A stretch of 64,000 nt of DNA from Casuarius casuarius (taxonomy: Eukaryota > Chordata > Aves > Casuariiformes > Casuariidae): assembly GCA_003342895.1 (NCBI GenBank), contig PTFA01000043.1, forward strand, positions 1,131,685 to 1,195,684. Reading direction: 5' to 3'. Within the stretch, counting starts at the first letter, position 1. The number at the start of each line of letters is the position of its first letter. The notes under the pieces are model-generated. The model made no database searches. It saw only the letters and a program-made list of their open reading frames with translations, and had not been told where the DNA came from. The position numbers and the translations under genes were made by a program. This document shows positions 1-11,545 of this stretch, piece by piece.

Positions 1-505
1 ATAGGGCAAGTTATGCTCATCCTACCAAAGCTGAGGTCAACAACTAATACAGCACAGTATAAACCCCTCTCCTGAAATTGTAGCAAATTTAGTCCAGAGA
101 GCTAGGTGACAAGCGCTGGCGCGGGAGCACTGCTGGATGTGCCCTGTACAGGCAACGCTTTCCGAGGCTCCCTAACTCGGACCGACATCCCAAAGCTTTG
201 GATGGGAAATATTAACAGGTAAGGACAGCAGGACAGATTCAGTGGGAATGCAAAACTTTTCTTTGTGAGGAAACAAAAGACGGCAAATGCTATTACAACC
301 AAAGCCCAACATGAGATAAAAGCTCTGAGTGGCATCGAAGATGTTGCATTCTGTGCGAAACAAGGGAGAANGGATGTGCTTAGGGTTGAACTCCTAGCAG
401 TCCATTTCATGGACTAATTTGTGTGCAGGTTGTTACCTTCAGTATGTTTCTCCACTAACAGAGAATAATCATAGGATAAGTAGAGCAAGATAAGTACATA
501 TGCTG

Positions 506-632
506 CCATTGTTTTCTTGCAGCATAATAGCATCATCAATGAAGCCTGAATGCAGCCCAATTAGCATACGGTAATTAGAATTGCTGCTGCTTTTTCATTT
601 ACTTTTGCACACCCTGATGAGGTAACCAGCTG
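506..632. promoter_or_regulatory. CNE-like stretch with SOX and homeodomain words
   Basis: Seen: CCATTGTT at 506-513 (SOX-type CATTGT core), AATTAG at 559-564, TAATTAG at 572-578, and a pyrimidine-rich CTGCTGCTTTTTCATTT segment, all within unique sequence. This word mixture is typical of vertebrate enhancers bound by homeodomain and SOX factors (family knowledge). That this stretch is an enhancer is inference; conservation cannot be judged from one sequence. Confidence 0.35.
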
Positions 633-996
633 CAGTACACAGGGCTGGAAGCCTGTAGATACAGCANTGGTGGGAAGCATGTATCCTACTCTCCCATCCA
701 GGGAAGAAACAAGGGAGACAACAAATCACTTTAAGCTGCTGAGATCTCAGTTCTGGCCTGACTCAGGAAAGTCTCCAGCCTACTCAAAAAAACCACATAA
801 GCGCATGCTAATTTCCCAAGGGCTTATAGGCACACCCATAATGCATGCCACCTTTAAGCACAAATGGAAGCTTTAATGAAAAATCTGAATTTCTAACATC
901 TCATCTGTTGACTCCTGCTTAGGACTTTTACAAGCCTTAATAACTACAAACACTTTAGTTGAAGAAACCCCATATAATCATCCTGTTTCNTTACAT

Positions 997-1019
997 AGCT
1001 GCCCTTTCAAAGGGCAGCT
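997..1019. repeat. 11-bp perfect inverted repeat with 1-nt spacer
   Basis: AGCTGCCCTTT at 997-1007 is followed by a single C and then its exact reverse complement at 1009-1019. The right arm ends in CAGCTG (1015-1020), an E-box. It could be a dimeric protein-binding site or a cruciform-prone palindrome. The arms are too short and the loop too small for a microRNA precursor. Confidence 0.9.
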
Positions 1020-1158
1020 GGCAGATATTTGGAGACAGTTCGTTCAGAGAAGCAAGTAACCAGGCATTTGTTGAAGTGTGGGTTGTCTGTGGACTGTTTA
1101 TATCCCCTCTNCCACTGAAGGGTCTCTTAATGCTTCTCCAGGCTTAAAGGGCTAACTT

Positions 1159-1180
1159 TTATGGCCCATTTATGGCCCAT
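1159..1180 (+). repeat. 11-bp tandem duplication
   Basis: The unit TTATGGCCCAT occurs twice without a gap (1159-1169 and 1170-1180) and is followed by a further TT. It is a simple local duplication, probably from slippage. No function is suggested. Confidence 0.9.
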
Positions 1181-3671
1181 TTCAACAAAGCAGTTAAACA
1201 TGTTCCATGCCTGGTATCTATATGTAAATAAAGGAAGTTGTACTTGGCAAGCACTGAGGCGCCACGTCCCACCATACCTTGTGCAGGCAAGCTGGCTGCC
1301 TTGCCCCATTGCATCTCGCAGCGCTGCTCAGGGCTGGACTTGGGCACCAGGGCTGCGGAGCAGAGCCCTCCCAAAGCTGTGCATGAGGCTTACCTTGCAG
1401 CAGCCCATTCCCCTTCGAAGCCTTGCTTGTAGCATCCAAAACTCATAGCCCCTAAAACGCAGCATCACAGCCTTGTTGGCTGGGAGAGATATTCTGCATC
1501 TTCCCTGCTGCTCTCTGGATCACTAGACCCTCCTCTCATACTCCACCTTGCACAAAGAGCCACTACGGGTGACACCTGCCAAGCACAGTTTAACTAGAAT
1601 ATAAACCAAAGCTGGAAAGTCCTCAGACGTTACTGGACTGTAGTGGCTTAAAACAGCCAATTTTTATTAATGTGTTTTGTTCATATGTCCCACAGCAGAA
1701 GGTAATCGCATAACCTGGGGTGGAGATCATGGTATTTTTTTTTATGGTGGATAATGACCTCACAAGAAAGGGCATATAAGGAGAAGCATTACATAAGGTG
1801 TAGGTTTTACAAGCTTTATAAAGACTCTTCGCATTTGTTAGCAGCGGGAACCTCCTATGTGCCCACCAGTCTGAAGTGGGAAGGATAGAAAAGTGCCTTC
1901 CATTTAAAGAAATGGGCTGTGAATGCGCTGTCAATGTCTGTGATTCTTTTTATTGATTTAGTGTGTAAACCATAAATCATTCTAACTTTACTGAGCCTAT
2001 AACTATGCATCACTTTCTCGGGGAAACTCCTCAGATTTTAAGGGGGATGTGCAAGAAACCAGACGGCCTTCTCTTTCATCAACTTACCTAGANGAATGGC
2101 AAGGTCCAAGACTAGATTTAACAAACCCAGTGGGGTGGATACATACAGACAAAACACTCAATTTGAACAGCTGCCCATATCTACTGCTCTTTATCTCCTC
2201 CAGGCTGTCTTTGGCTACAAAAGGACAGATGCAAACCATTCTTTCACTGGCAGGAATAACATAGGGTTTGCTTACTTCACACAACAGAGATCGTAACACG
2301 CAAACCAGCCCCACGCTGGGGAACTCCAGCTGCAGAAGTATCTCTGAAACCACCAAGACAACAACAGGAACCAGTTAGTTCAGAGAGCAGTTCCATCAGC
2401 TGGAGCAGAAGCAAACATTTTGTCCTAAAGGCAGACCTGTCTATTGCAGCAACACTCTCCACTCAGCCAAGGTGTTAAAATAAAAATATAATAATAAAAC
2501 CTTATTTTACAACTGATTTCAGGAAAAAATCCCCATTACTGAATTTAAAGACAAGTCTCCAGATGACTTTGGTTTGGGCAAGGATTTCACCTGCTGTGTC
2601 CAGCTCTTCAGAGGTCCTACAGAAAGAGAGAGCCCAAGTTTGGTTTATCCACAGAATTCAGCAGTCACATTTTTTTCCTACAAAACTCTTATGTGGCAGG
2701 GCAAAACTCAGCTAAAGGAACCTACCAAATCCAGCTGGTTTCTACAGAACTCCCCTAGCTTCATTCCCAGCAAAGTCATGAGGACCTTCTTCACAAGGAG
2801 CGTGGTGATAAGCAGAGGAGCCTTTGGGGGACTTGATATCACCTATATGGGAGNTTGCAGAGCACGATCTACCAGCACATAGAAATGCATCCAGCTGCTC
2901 CTCCCTTGGTAAGTCCTATAAAGCTTGGGTTGTTTTATGTTTTAGATAACCTTGCTGATCCACCTTTTAAGGCATTTCTATGTTTGTATGGCTAACTTAT
3001 TAAGCCCTAAGGCAAAAGTCCATTCTTCTTCAGCAAACGATGTACACACCTCCTCGAAACCAGCCAGGTATTGTGAGCCTTAGCTCTGCTGTAAATTTAA
3101 GGACGCAATTCAGTGCTTTGCCGAGTACAGATTTCTTGCTGCCCGCGTGGAGTGCTTGCTGAATCAGGGCCTAGCTGCTTTAAGGTTTCCTGGTTAAACA
3201 TCACTACTGGCTAACGTTGCAGGAGGCTCCATGGAGCAGCTCTCTGCTTGTTTGAAGCAACTGGTTAATTCAGGCCTTTTGCTTGCTCAGGGCTTATCAC
3301 TGAAGGGGCAAAAATTAATTTCCTATAAACACAGGCATATATTTTTCACTACCTTGGCAAATGCAGTTGTAAAGAAGCCATTACAGGAGCTGATCTTTAT
3401 GATGCGTGACTTCAGCTTGTCCCAACGGGAGATATTTTATGAGGCATTTACATAAACATATACAAATCATAATGGCCAGCTGTGCTCTTCCTGTACCTAC
3501 AGGGTATAGGTAATTTATCTAATTCTAAGGCTACATAATTTTGTCCCCCATCCCTCCTCCAAAAGAAAAGGCGATGGGTTGAGCGTCTGGAACAGAAGAA
3601 CCAAAGTTAAAACTCTTAACTGCATCCTCTGTTCCAAACTATGAGACTTTGTGCCGCTGTCTCAACATGCG

Positions 3672-3715
3672 GNTGGGTAAACTGAGGCACACAGAAGTAA
3701 ATAGCTTATCAGATT
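3672..3715 (-). mobile_element. MIR-like SINE fragment (weak)
   Basis: The words GGTAAACTGAGGCACACAG and the following AAGTAAATAGCTTA resemble the reverse complement of the MIR/CORE-SINE 3' half (known consensus: GAGGAAACTGAGGCACAGAG followed by AAGTTAAGTGACTTG). Only about 45 bp can be followed, with one N inside. It is an old decayed remnant; family assignment is from memory and could equally be a related amniote SINE. Confidence 0.5.
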
Positions 3716-6700
3716 CTCTGTTGTGCCTACACATGGGGATGATACTTATTGTTCATTGGTACTCCACTATGTTCTCTCCAGAAAACATCAAGGGACAGTT
3801 AAAATGACTGGTCCATGACTTCCTTGAACTGTTCTTAAAACCTCCTCATTGTAGGTATATTTTGGGCACGGCTCAGTGGAAATTTGACAACCAGGAAGTG
3901 TTATCACCATACCAGGATAAAACAATTAAATTAAAAAAACCCACAGTCTAGTGATTACATTATGGCAATGTGCTTTTTCTTGGAAGACCTGGTTGGCGCA
4001 GGACTTATTTTCAAACTTCTGTAGCTAGTTAGGCACCTAAAATGACTCCTTTGTCCCTCAGACCAGCATACAGATTTGTTTAGCTGCACTAATCATCTTG
4101 GCCAAGGGTCCACATGGAGCCAGAAGCAGGATTTGAATCCATGACTTCTGCCTTCATGCTGTTTCTTCTGTCTTTAGATCATTTATCTTCTCAACTTTAT
4201 CTCCCTTTAGATCCTTCCTCTTTCCCCTAGTTGACATCAGCCAGTTAACCAAATCTTTTTTAATACTTTTATTTCCTTTCAAAGTGTCAAATAATCCTGG
4301 GTAGCATGTCATTTTAAGCATACACATGGCCATTGCCAGGATTCAATATTTAAATAATCAACTAGCTGTCTCCCTTTCAAGCAGGGTACAAGTAACCCAG
4401 TTGGTCTTTATGCTGTGCCCTCAAGCCAGAGTTGCTCTAGCATGGCAGTATATCCATCCTCTCNATCCCTCTGCTGATACATGCAAAAAGCCAGACTTCT
4501 AGGAGGGGGAAGAGAGAAAACTGCTGATTCAGCTAAAAGATGGCACCTGGGGAAGGCGTCTCCAAAGCCTGCTTGTCAGACCAGACATAGCAGCTGATGG
4601 AGCTGAATTAAGTTCTCTGTCTCTTGTTTATTTCTTTGGATGATAAAGGGCCCCTTTGTACTTCCCGGTCAGGCTTGTTAAGCTTATGTCTTGCAATGAT
4701 TCGTATCAATTTGACGGACTTCCTCATGCTTACACAACAGTTCTACCTTGACCACAGAGAGCTGTTTAATTACAGGAGGAGAGTCAAGGAATTTCTGGGA
4801 ACCTAAAAGATCCACATAAGAATTAATACCAAAAAAAGACAGTGCAATTCTGCAAAGTTACTCCACAACTTTTTAACATGGAAGACCAATGTGTGCAAAC
4901 AGTTACTCTAGAGAGTACTAAATCCTACAGAAAACAACCTTCCCTTAGATGATCTTAGAGATGTTATTTNTTCCCCCTGAAAGCAAAGAAAACCACCTTG
5001 TAGCTGGATGTCCTATACACAGACCTTCCCAGGGAGGGGGAACCTCCATTGCCACAAGTGAACTAACAGCAGCACCCAGGCACTTCACACATTCTTGACC
5101 TCTGATTTCAGAGAAACAAGCCCATCTCTTATATGATAGTCCTGGGCATTCACCAGTGTCAGCCAGGACTGGTTTAAAGATTACGTGGGTTGACTGAGNA
5201 GCATTATGGGGCTGTTGCCCCCTCTGCAGTGTGCAACACATGCTCAAGACCATAGAGGACTGTGCAGCCCCTTCTCTTCCCTCCAGTCATACTGTAGCTA
5301 CACCGATCCTGTTTGATCCCTGTTAATTAGCACAGAATATGAAAACAGCTTCTTAGCAAGTATTCAGGAAATGACAGTTACGGTCTAGTCAAGAAGCANC
5401 TTTCAATAAATGAGAGGCGGGGGAGAAGAGGAAAAAATATTTGAAAACACAGCTTGATTTCCTCCCTATTTCCATCATTACATTGAGATATCTGAACTGC
5501 TCTGGTACTTAATCAGCTTTAGAAATAAAGTCACCTCCTTGAAGAAACTTTTTCTTACTTCAACAGGCAATCACCAGTCAAAACCTGATCAACATAATTA
5601 TCCTTCCACTCCTATCTTGGTGCATTCTCATTCGCTTGACACTATCTGAACTGTACCTATTTCTTCATCATCTGGAAGACCTGCATGTACCACAGAAGAC
5701 TATTGCTTCCTTGCCTGCTGCTTCAGAGAAAGCTTAGGCCGTGCTTAGACTGGCCTTTTCATTTTTAACAGGATGGTTAACTGCTATCTGACCTTCTGAC
5801 TACTGGTTTAACAAATGATAATGTTAACTTCATATTAACAATCAAATATTCCTCCAGGTGGAAGGCATTCCCTCCCTAGAAGGCCACAGAGAATATCCCA
5901 AAAGTGTAGGAAAGCGGGATGGGTGTGGAGAGAAAGATCTTGCACAGCATAGGTTGGAACAGATCTCTCCCTCCTCNAGACTATTTCAGATACAAGCTCC
6001 TTTCGGATCCAAGCCCTTGGAGTGAGGCAGGACCAGCCAGCTAAACCTCAGGACTGGATCCTCCCAGCAAAGNACACAGGATGGCAAGGGACAGTAGGCA
6101 TCTGGAGTGCTGCTAATTTTGGCTNTTAATTACAGAAAGACAGGCAAATAGGAGACAACCAAATATCCCAGAATGACTACTGCCTGCATTTACAAGCCAG
6201 AAGGGAGACGCCTGATCTGTAACCACTGTGGCTACCCTGCTGTGGGGTAAGGCACCCAACTGTGGTGGTGTGTAGGGTTCACACAACCCTACAGCTGGAG
6301 TTCTTCCCTGTGCAGACACCTTGCAGGAAGCTTGCATCCCACTTGTGATCTGTTTTAGGGGCTGAACACACTTTGTGCAAGTTCTCTGCGCAAGATACAC
6401 AGTGAATTTAGCAGAGAAAGATTAAAGTAGTAACTTATCTGGGTTTCTAGGACTGAAGTACTCCAGCGCTTCATTGTTGATGAAGTCTTCCCTCTTACCC
6501 TCCGCCCTCCACATTGGCTCTACTGACTGATTCATTGAGACAGGCTGAGATATACACAAATGTCAAACCACTAAGCTTGATTACACTTTATAAATGCCAC
6601 TGTGGGAGAAAGGAAAGCCTCTCCCTTTTCATGAGCTATTGTCTTTTTCAGTTTGGATACAGAAGTCAAACTAGAAAGCACCACTTACTCAGTAACACCT

Positions 6701-6857
6701 AATGATAGTGGGTTAGTTTGAAGTTGGGAATCTGAAAGCTTTGACATCAATTTGCTGCTACAAAACAAACCCAACCCACCCTTTCAGCAGCTGAGTGAGC
6801 TGAACACAGCATCAGTTCAGAAAGCACTCAATAGTATTCCCATCCATCACCCCCTGT
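3716..6857. other. Non-coding block with two old repeat scraps
   Basis: No coding evidence. Contains TTAGGCACCTAAAATGA near 4029, one of four dispersed copies of the GGCACCTAA word (see the palindromic repeat entries), and the MIR-like piece listed at 4097-4170. The remainder is unique sequence with no clear structure. The open frame at 4945-5253 on the minus strand carries two Ns and no recognisable domain, so I do not call it a gene. Confidence 0.65.
4097..4170 (-). mobile_element. MIR-like SINE fragment
   Basis: CTTGGCCAAGGGTCCACATG followed by AGCAGGATTTGAATCCATGACTTCTG follows the reverse complement of the MIR core and tRNA-related region (known: CTTGCCCAAGGTCACACAG ... GGATTTGAACCCAGGTCTTC). 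The GATTTGAATCC portion corresponds to the B-box region of the tRNA-derived head. About 74 bp can be followed with many substitutions, so this is an ancient, inactive copy. Confidence 0.7.
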
Positions 6858-6886
6858 CCCCCCCCCCTTTTTTTTTTTTTTTTTTT
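6858..6886 (+). repeat. C10-T19 homopyrimidine tract
   Basis: Ten Cs (6858-6867) run directly into nineteen Ts (6868-6886), within a wider pyrimidine-rich segment from about 6835 to 6912. On the minus strand this is A19G10. Such tracts can adopt triplex structures and are prone to length change in replication and sequencing. The exact run lengths may be assembly-dependent. Confidence 0.9.
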
Positions 6887-7339
6887 ATTTCCACCTTCTC
6901 TCTCCCCTCCCCCAAACTGGGGGATATTGATTACCCATTCTAGGGACTTGTGTAGATCAATACTTGTTTTCAGAAGAATATTGTGTGAGGTTAAGAAAAT
7001 TAGTTTATTTTGTAATGGAAGAAACAGGGTGTCAATCAGACCCTTGGACTTCCCTGTCAAGTAGTAACAGTGCTCCATGCTAAATAAAAAAAGGAGATAG
7101 CAGGAACGGGCCAGATTGATAGGAAAAGGGACTCTTGTAAGGCATGGAGCAAGGAANGACAAGAATGAAATCAAAATGAAGATGCTGCCCAGCTCACCCT
7201 GAGATCCACCCTAAAGACCTGCCATTCATTCGTGCTTTCCCTGCNACATTTTTTCCTTTCCTATAGGACAGGAGTGTGGCTCAGCCTTGCAGTGATGAGT
7301 GGTTTGTCATTTCACCTGGATCAGTCAGGAGAGTGACAC

Positions 7340-7575
7340 TTTTTTCATAGTCACATGCACCCTGGTTAATTAGATCCTAGCTACATCCTGTCACAGGGAG
7401 ACTAAAGCCAGCAGAAACTGAGGCTGAGATGTGCACATCTCCCTAATTGACAATTAAATCATCAGGAAATGGATGTTGACATCCCACAGACTCCTTAAAT
7501 TTCAACCTTAACATGCAAACCATGGGTTATCAGCATTTATTAGTAGCATTATGGGACAGTCTAGAGGTCACTGAC
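7340..7575. promoter_or_regulatory. CNE-like stretch rich in homeodomain and POU words
   Basis: Seen: GGTTAATTAGATC near 7364, CCTAATTGACAATTAAATCATC at about 7442-7462 (overlapping homeodomain cores), ATGCAAA at 7513-7519 (octamer-type POU word), and TTATTAGTAGCATTATGG near 7538. The words sit in unique sequence with no repeat resemblance. Enhancer function and conservation are inferred, not shown. Confidence 0.4.
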
Positions 7576-8584
7576 ACAACCTGCCCCAGCTGTGCAAGGT
7601 TCTTCAGCAGCACATGGGAAGAGACAGGCCCTTCTCTGAAAGCTTTAATGATCTATTAAAAAGTGGGGGTATCCTGGAAAATCTGATTATATGAACCAAG
7701 CAGGATTTGTATGGAGAAACAATACGTTATATTAAATTAACCGAGTTAGTCGTAAGAAAACAGATCAGCATTTGGGTATGAGAGTGCTACTTCTGAAAGA
7801 GACAAAGAAGAGGAGAAAGAAGAGCTTATCGTTGATCACATTATAATACTAGAATCACTCAGTTTGACTACTCTCTCAAGCTCTTGTTAATAGAAAACCT
7901 GCAAAGTATCAGAAATCCCCTGAAACACCTCTCCAGTACTATACTATTACACCATCATCCACACAAGCATCTCGTACTTTAGAGCAATATGAAGTTATGG
8001 AGTTTTCTTCCTCTAAATTTCTTCTCTTCCCCAAAGTTTAACACACAAGCCAGGATACTTTCCTGCAGGAATCCACTTGCTCCTATTTAGCAGCCTCCTA
8101 TTTAAGTCTGCTCTTTGGATTTCTATGTTGGCATCACATAGTCTGGCTGCATTTGACCCAGGAAACTTGAGCCTTGCTTCTGTGACAAGCACTCTCAAAG
8201 GAGCAAGGCAAACATGCCACTAAACCTNGGCGATACCAGTATTTGCAGATAAAGTGACAAAAGACACTGGACTGTCCATCTCTTCTTTGGATATGGCAAA
8301 GCTACAAAGAGGAAAAACTACAGAAGAGGTACTTAGAGTGTGATACAGTAAAATGAAAGCCCTCACTTGATACAGCTGCTTACAGGAAATTATGCTTCCA
8401 CTAAGAAATTATTTGGGTCCCACTAGGTACAGCCACTTACTTCTTTAATATGCATCCCCTGTCCAGACATAGCTTTATTTAGCAAANAGTGCCATATTGA
8501 TACAGCATTTCTATTACTCTTAGGCTGCATGCCCCTGTATGTGGTATAGCCTGCACAACTGTTCTGTACTGCACTCCAATTAAA

Positions 8585-8760
8585 CTGCATACCGAGAACA
8601 TGTTGACATTGTTAAGGTTAATGACCTAATGATGAGCACCAGGAAACAGGTTTGCAATAAAATGGTCTGTACTGATTGCTTCCATGATGAATGCGAACAA
8701 TATGTTGGACTGGGAACAATATGTTAAACAATATGTTGCGGTTTATCAATGTCACGGAGC
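8585..8760. promoter_or_regulatory. Candidate regulatory patch with triple AACAATATGTT
   Basis: The 11-mer AACAATATGTT occurs exactly three times, starting at 8696, 8715 and 8727. Each copy contains AACAAT, the high-affinity core for SOX-type HMG proteins (family knowledge). The preceding 100 bp (8590-8690) is unique, AT-rich sequence with GTTAAGGTTAATGACCTAATG. The repetition is seen directly; binding is inferred. It may also be a decayed local duplication. Confidence 0.45.
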
Positions 8761-10399
8761 AGTGCTGCCACGGTGGCTGCTGTCTGGTGATCCTCACGAG
8801 GGTCACTTTGAAACGAGCACAAGAAGTGCTCAGCTCTCACAGGAAAGGACTGGATAATATCAATAGCCCACAAGGAAGAAGAGCCTGATCCCNCCCAGGT
8901 AGGGACCGTCAGGAGTGATGGGGCAGACTCAGCATGGAAACACAGATTTGTTACACCTGCCACTAGAAATGAATCACCTTCTAAAAAGCTAATTTAAAAT
9001 AATACAAGCACCACAGTTTAATATAAAACAGACTCGGTACCTCTGAGAAACAGGCACAATGAAGCAGACATCAATACAAAGGAACAGTTCAATTGTTACA
9101 TGAACAGAGAGAGAAATTTTAAGAGCTAAAAAATAGACCTGCTAAAAAAAAACCTCTTCTCCTTCTCTATAGAAAAATTTGATTTCTGGAAAAATTTAAA
9201 GAGCAGAGAGATGTTTCATCCTGAAAAAAACCTCTTGTCTGGAAAAGTTATTACAGGGTCTGGGTGCAGGTGATGCAGAACCTCAAAGGGCTGCTCCATA
9301 CATCTGCACAGCACAGTCACAGAGCAGTCAGTGGTCAGCTGCTGCTGACCATGTTTCCTCATTACCTGTCCAGCCCCATCAACAAAACCCTGCAAAAGCA
9401 GCACAGAGAGGATTTAGAGCCTACCCAAAACACAGGCTCTCAAAACTGAAGTTAATTAGAGCCACAGTGGCTTCAAGCAATACAGAAAATAGGGCACACA
9501 GCTGAGCAGGGTGACTCTCCAGCAGCAAGAGCCTCCTCTGTCTCTACAAGGCTTCAGAAAGGCAGGGCACATGGGCAGAGGCACTGTGCTAATGGGCAGC
9601 CTGCTCCCAAGAGCCATCCTTTGGGCAAACGGCCAAACCCTCTGCACAGCCCATGCAAAAAGTTTAAACTAAGGACCTTCAGAAACAGAGAAGCAGGNCC
9701 ATGAACACAAGAGCAAGCAAAGCCTTGCTAGAAAAGAGGCTATTTTACATTAATACACACAGCCTTACTTTTCAGAGAAAGAAAACAAGGGGTCAGTGCA
9801 TACTTTACTTCCCATCAGCCTCTAAATAGGAATANCCTGACAAAACTCTATTACAGTTTAACATACTCACCAGGCAAGTTCTCTGCAGATATCTAGTCCC
9901 TCCCAAACCCTACACAAGCCAACAAGACAAATTTAAAGCCCTCTTCAGGCTCCTCCCTTCCATCTACACCCCCAGCCTCCCAGGTGGAGCATAATTACCA
10001 TAGGGGTGACTTCATATAGAGGGAAAAGTCTAGGCAGAATAGACTTCTGAGAGCTCCTTAAGCAATGTTGGCTTGGTGTCACTCTCAAAAGTTTGCCTTC
10101 TTAGAAGAGATTAGTGGTGAAGGATAGCAACCAGGTTTCATTGTTCGAATTAGGTGATAGTTTTACCAGAAGGAAATATCTACATCTGGAAGTAATCAGC
10201 NGTCCCTTTGGCAAAAGCTGTTAATGAAATAGTTTGCTGAGGCAAATCTAACCATGTAAGTGAAGCAAAACTGGTACACATTGTCTGGATTGACTGAAGC
10301 GGTCAGAGAAGAGAAATGAGATTTTAGACACCTCAGTTCTGGGATAGGGGAGGAAAGGGCTTCTCCAAAGGAAGATCAGGGGAAACCTGTCTCTAACCG

Positions 10400-10412
10400 C
10401 CCCCCCCCCCCC
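10400..10412 (+). repeat. Poly-C run (13 C)
   Basis: Thirteen consecutive Cs. This is a simple homopolymer; the length is error-prone in sequencing. Near 10495-10505 there is also a short (CA)5-6. Confidence 0.85.
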
Positions 10413-10559
10413 AATTGACTATGTATAGGCACTAACTCCTTAATTGAATTAAACGTGCAATATTTGGCAGTGTGAACACTCTCCTCCCTCTCCCCACACA
10501 CACACTGTGTCAAGGGCTCAGGTGAATTTACTTGCAGCTCTTGTCTTTCTAACGAAGGA

Positions 10560-10613
10560 GGGCGATCTAGAGCGTTGGACTGGGAGTCGAGAGGTTGTGC
10601 TTCTGCCCTTAGG
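10560..10613 (+). mobile_element. MIR-like SINE fragment, 5' head
   Basis: GATCTAGAGCGTTGGACTGG followed by GAGTCGAGAGGTTGTGCTTC follows the tRNA-related head of MIR in forward orientation (known: GTCTAGTGGTTAGAGCATTGGACTGGGAGTCAGGAG). The A-box-like and linker parts are recognisable; the downstream core is lost. It is old and inactive. Assignment is from memory of the consensus. Confidence 0.7.
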
Positions 10614-11297
10614 TCTGAGTTAAGAAAAAGCATTTAGTTCAGTGATGCAAGAAAATGAATGCCCTACGTTTTGGCAGTAAAGCTGGANAATGGTTTCAAA
10701 TGTTCAGCAAATAACACTTGGGCTCCTAAGTCACTTAAGAGCTTTGAAATCTTGTTCTGTATCTACCAGAGCAAGATGGGTTTTATGTACTTGTGTCTCT
10801 AAAGCATTTGAAGTCCNTCTGTGAGCAAGTTACTTATTAACACCTTTAATTTAGTTTTTCCTTTGGAAGCCAAGCTTTTCCTAAACTCTGGCTTCGGTGG
10901 CATGTCTGGAGGGGTGGACTGTGTGGCTCTGTGCTCTTTAAGAGATCTGGGCTCTGTGACATTAAGCATGTAGTCCTTTTTGCCAGTCTGCCATCTCATC
11001 GTTGCTTAGTATCAGAATGGTAATTCACAGAGTCAAGAAAAAATTGCATTCTAAGTAGATAAAGTGTACTTTTTGTCGATACCAAGTTTTAGAGCAAATG
11101 ATTTAATTAAAAACAAGAGAAAACAACAGCAAAACGCAAGGAAAGCTAATACTTCCCTAGATATACAAAAATGTCAATTTGTTTCTAACTCATTTTGACT
11201 GGTGATATATCCTATAAGATCTCCCAAAGTCTTTCAAGTATTTATAATGATGTTAGCTGAAAAAAAGGCTGGGAAGGACTCTGGCTTTATGAAATGA

Positions 11298-11398
11298 ATT
11301 TCAAAACCATACACAAGGATTTAGCTGCGTGACTCCCATTAAACATCAGTAGGTTCCTAGAGGCTAAAATCCTTGAAAACTGACCTCTGCCAATTTTA
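11298..11398. mobile_element. Ancient palindromic repeat (GGCACCTAA family)
   Basis: The segment has two imperfect arms: TTTCAAAACCATACACAAGG then ATTTAGCTGCGTGACTCCCAT on the left, and GTAGGTTCCTAGAGGCTAAA then ATCCTTGAAAACTGACCTC on the right. It resembles an amniote repeat with inverted arms of the form TTTCAAAGG...TTAGGCGCCTAACTCCCATTGA and TCAATGGGAGTTAGGCGCC...CCTTTGAAAATCTGGCC. I do not recall its registered name. The symmetric layout suggests a MITE-like non-autonomous DNA element or a LINE 3' end. Confidence 0.6.
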
Positions 11399-11399
11399 A

Positions 11400-11545
11400 G
11401 CTGTCTGTGCCATCACATTAAAAAGCTGCAATGCTTATAGGTTAATAGTAAAACCTTTTTATGAGAACAAATAGGCTTAAAAAATATCAAGCAAGAAATC
11501 ACCTTGCTTCTACTGCTCTTGAAATATAAAGCCAGCTAATTGAAG
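11400..11545. promoter_or_regulatory. CNE-like AT-rich stretch
   Basis: Seen: CACATTAAAAAGCTGCAATG, GCTTATAGGTTAATAGTAAA, a run with ATATCAAGCAAGAAATCACC and GCCAGCTAATTGAAG. Sequence is unique and abuts the right arm of the old palindromic repeat. Regulatory role is inferred from word content only. Confidence 0.3.

Larger units (their letters stand above)
1..3671. other. Non-coding block, no gene recognised
   Basis: Unique sequence with moderate GC. Open frames here reach only about 100 codons, overlap one another on both strands and match no family I know. Besides the separately listed patch at 506-632, the inverted repeat at 997-1019 and the 11-bp tandem duplication at 1159-1180, I see no structured element. 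The 1240-1430 part is GC-richer but not CpG-rich. The block could be intergenic or intronic; nothing in it decides between the two. Confidence 0.7.
6887..10399. other. Non-coding block, no gene recognised
   Basis: Unique sequence. It holds the CNE-like stretch at 7340-7575 and the motif cluster near 8.7 kb listed separately. The part from 9000 to 9240 is A-rich with several short A-runs and no other structure. Small open frames (60-80 codons) overlap in several frames on both strands and carry no family signature. Confidence 0.65.
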
